Shown here: piece by piece, positions 6,759-8,047 of the stretch
Layout: every line of letters starts with the position of its first letter
Position numbering within the stretch: position 1 is the stretch's first letter
Program-made: the position numbers and the translations under genes
The notes under the pieces: generated by a model
Told to the model about the DNA's origin: nothing
The model's database searches: none
The model's input: only the letters and a program-made list of their open reading frames with translations
Assembly: GCA_946886545.1 (NCBI GenBank)
Contig: CAMPIU010000123.1
Location: 1 to 8,047 of the forward strand
DNA: 8,047 bases
Direction of reading: 5' to 3'
Source of the DNA: an uncultured Flavobacteriales bacterium
Lineage (GTDB): Bacteria > Bacteroidota > Bacteroidia > Flavobacteriales > Crocinitomicaceae

Positions 6759-6846
6759 ATTAATCTTTTTAAGGAGATACCTTTTTTGACGATTAGATGG
6801 ATTCTTAATAAATTGTTAAAAACCAAAAAAATAATAACCTATAAGC

Positions 6847-6858
6847 AACTAAATAGTT
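6847..6858. promoter_or_regulatory. 12-bp dyad AACTAaaTAGTT upstream of the secreted protein gene
   Basis: AACTA (6847-6851) and TAGTT (6854-6858) form a perfect inverted repeat with a 2-base centre. It lies about 38 bases upstream of the predicted start of transcription at around 6890, overlapping the -33 region. That position suits an operator, but in AT-rich intergenic DNA a palindrome this short can arise by chance. Confidence 0.25.
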
Positions 6859-6879
6859 ACTATATCCGTTTAGTATTCA

Positions 6880-6887
6880 TAGATTTG
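6880..6887 (+). promoter_or_regulatory. Perfect -7 box immediately before the secreted protein start
   Basis: TAGATTTG matches TAnnTTTG exactly and ends 4 bases before the ATG at 6892. With the usual start about 3 bases after the box, the mRNA leader would be 0-2 nt. At the -33 position (6857-6859) the sequence is TTA rather than TTG. The MKKK signal peptide leaves little doubt about the start codon, so the short leader follows if this promoter is the one used. Confidence 0.5.
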
Positions 6888-6891
6888 CGTT

Positions 6892-8047
6892 ATGAAGAAA
6901 AAAGTTTTAGGTGCTGTATTTGCTGTTCTAGCCTGGCATACAGCAGAATCGCAATGTGGTCAGTATCCGGTATTGGATATTGGAAACGATACCATGCTTT
7001 GCCCGGGTGCTTCAGTTACCTATGCGGTTCCGGCAGGATATGATTCTTATAATTGGAATATCGGAGCAGGAAATCAACCCAGTGTTACAATTACCTCCCC
7101 TACTACATTAATATTGAATGTGGTGAATAACACACCGAATTTAGTAGTAAACGGTGACTTTGAAGCTGGAGACACCGGTTTTACGACAGGTTATGCTTAT
7201 GGAACTTCTCCGGCAATTGGAGGGATTTTATGGGACCCCTCGACTTATGCGATTACAACGAACCCGAACAGCGTTCACAGTAACTTTGCAAATTGCAGTG
7301 ATGTAGGAACTACCTTGCCTGGAAATATGATGGTTGTAAATGGTTCAAATGTTCCGAATACAACAGTTTGGTCTCAAACCATCACGGTTGATCCTAATAC
7401 GAATTACTCATTTTCTGCTTGGGCAACCAGTATGGAAAATATCAGCTCTTCAAATGTTTCTATTTTGCAGTTTTTTATTAATGGAGTTCAGATAGGACCG
7501 GTATTTAGCCCAACTTTGACCTCATGTAATTGGCAGCAGTTTACTCAGGTATGGAATTCATTGGCAAATACTTCGGCTACAATTAGTATCATTGCCCAGG
7601 TTTCCAGTGGAAATAACGACTTTGCGATTGACAATATTACTTTCAATACCATTTGTCCGCAAACAGATACGATTGTGATTTCGTATGATCCGTCTCAAAT
7701 CAGTGCAGGACCGAATTTGACTTTTTGTGAAAATGAGTCGGAAACAATCCTGGCAACTGCTAACTTTGTAAATCCGAATTTTACATGGGTTTCAGGACAA
7801 ACAGGTGCTACGCTTACTCCAACTTCTTCAGGAACATATATTGTACAAGCTGTTTCACCAAACGGTTGTAACTTATCGGATACTGTCTTGGTAAATATCA
7901 AAGCAATGCCCTGGGATTTTGATACCGTAGCTGCGGTTCCTTCGGATTGCGGAATAAATAACGGAGCAGTTTATGTATTAATGACCGGAAACTTTATTGG
8001 CCAACCACTTTATACCTGGAATGGTCCCGGAGCAAATAACCCGAATC
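6892..8047 (+). CDS. Secreted multidomain surface protein, N-terminal part (3' end outside window)
   Basis: The reading frame stays open for 385 codons to the window edge. MKKKVLGAVFAVLAWHTAES (1-20) is a signal peptide with a likely signal peptidase I cut before Gln21; the Cys at 22 has no lipobox. An Ig-like module follows (about 25-82). Residues 83-255, from NLVVNGDFEAGDTGF through NPNSVHSNFANC and VWSQTITVDPNTNYSFSAW to FAIDNITF, form a jelly-roll, carbohydrate-binding-like domain. A second Ig/PKD-like module spans about 262-338 (SGTYIVQAVSPNGCNLSDTVLV). DCGINNGAVYV...YTWNGPGA (352-381) looks like the start of SprB-type repeats. In Flavobacteriales such proteins are usually exported by the type IX system through a C-terminal sorting domain or gliding-associated C-terminal domain, which would lie beyond the window. 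The likely role is adhesion, polymer binding or surface structure; the ligand is unknown. Confidence 0.9.
   Translation, partial: MKKKVLGAVFAVLAWHTAESQCGQYPVLDIGNDTMLCPGASVTYAVPAGYDSYNWNIGAGNQPSVTITSPTTLILNVVNNTPNLVVNGDFEAGDTGFTTGYAYGTSPAIGGILWDPSTYAITTNPNSVHSNFANCSDVGTTLPGNMMVVNGSNVPNTTVWSQTITVDPNTNYSFSAWATSMENISSSNVSILQFFINGVQIGPVFSPTLTSCNWQQFTQVWNSLANTSATISIIAQVSSGNNDFAIDNITFNTICPQTDTIVISYDPSQISAGPNLTFCENESETILATANFVNPNFTWVSGQTGATLTPTSSGTYIVQAVSPNGCNLSDTVLVNIKAMPWDFDTVAAVPSDCGINNGAVYVLMTGNFIGQPLYTWNGPGANNPN

Noticed and set aside
6746..6826. Upstream ATG extending the helicase by 27 residues
   Set aside because: The extra segment is basic and unlike DEAD-box N-termini, and it would place the perfect -7 box inside the coding region. 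MKFNELGL is the standard beginning.

Overview
The window is a stretch of a chromosome from the Bacteroidota, most likely order Flavobacteriales; a Fluviicola-like genus is only a guess. Three things point there. Promoter words of the TAnnTTTG type precede several genes. A-rich stretches stand in place of Shine-Dalgarno sites. The last gene is the start of a large secreted protein with the Ig-like, jelly-roll and SprB-like modules typical of type IX secretion substrates.

Positions 1-4843 hold a translesion-synthesis pair on the plus strand. The first gene is a Y-family DNA polymerase IV (dinB) with an intact active site. The second is a short (981 aa) DnaE-type polymerase of the error-prone class, with a degenerate PHP domain and no C-terminal tau-binding region. 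Each protein carries a QxxLF-type sliding-clamp motif. The pair resembles the ImuB/DnaE2 mutasome of other bacteria, but here the Y-family member keeps its catalytic acids and no imuA-like gene is visible.

The two polymerase genes are separated by 573 bases without a convincing gene. This gap is the most unusual part of the window. It contains three successive long hairpins (1437-1491, 1553-1637, 1638-1713). All the non-Watson-Crick pairs in their stems are G-U in plus-strand RNA, and none are A-C, so a structured plus-strand RNA is plausible. A four-copy 11-bp tandem repeat follows (1762-1805), then a weak promoter region before dnaE.

Positions 4844-6745 hold a 175-aa cytosolic protein of unknown function with its own promoter, then a convergent RhlE-type DEAD-box RNA helicase on the minus strand. 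The two stop codons are only 21 bp apart. The helicase is divergent from a secreted multidomain protein that starts at 6892 and runs off the right edge. Both divergent genes have a perfect TAnnTTTG box 4-5 bases before the ATG, which suggests leaderless or nearly leaderless mRNAs.

The polymerases probably act together in damage tolerance. The helicase and the surface protein look functionally unrelated to them.
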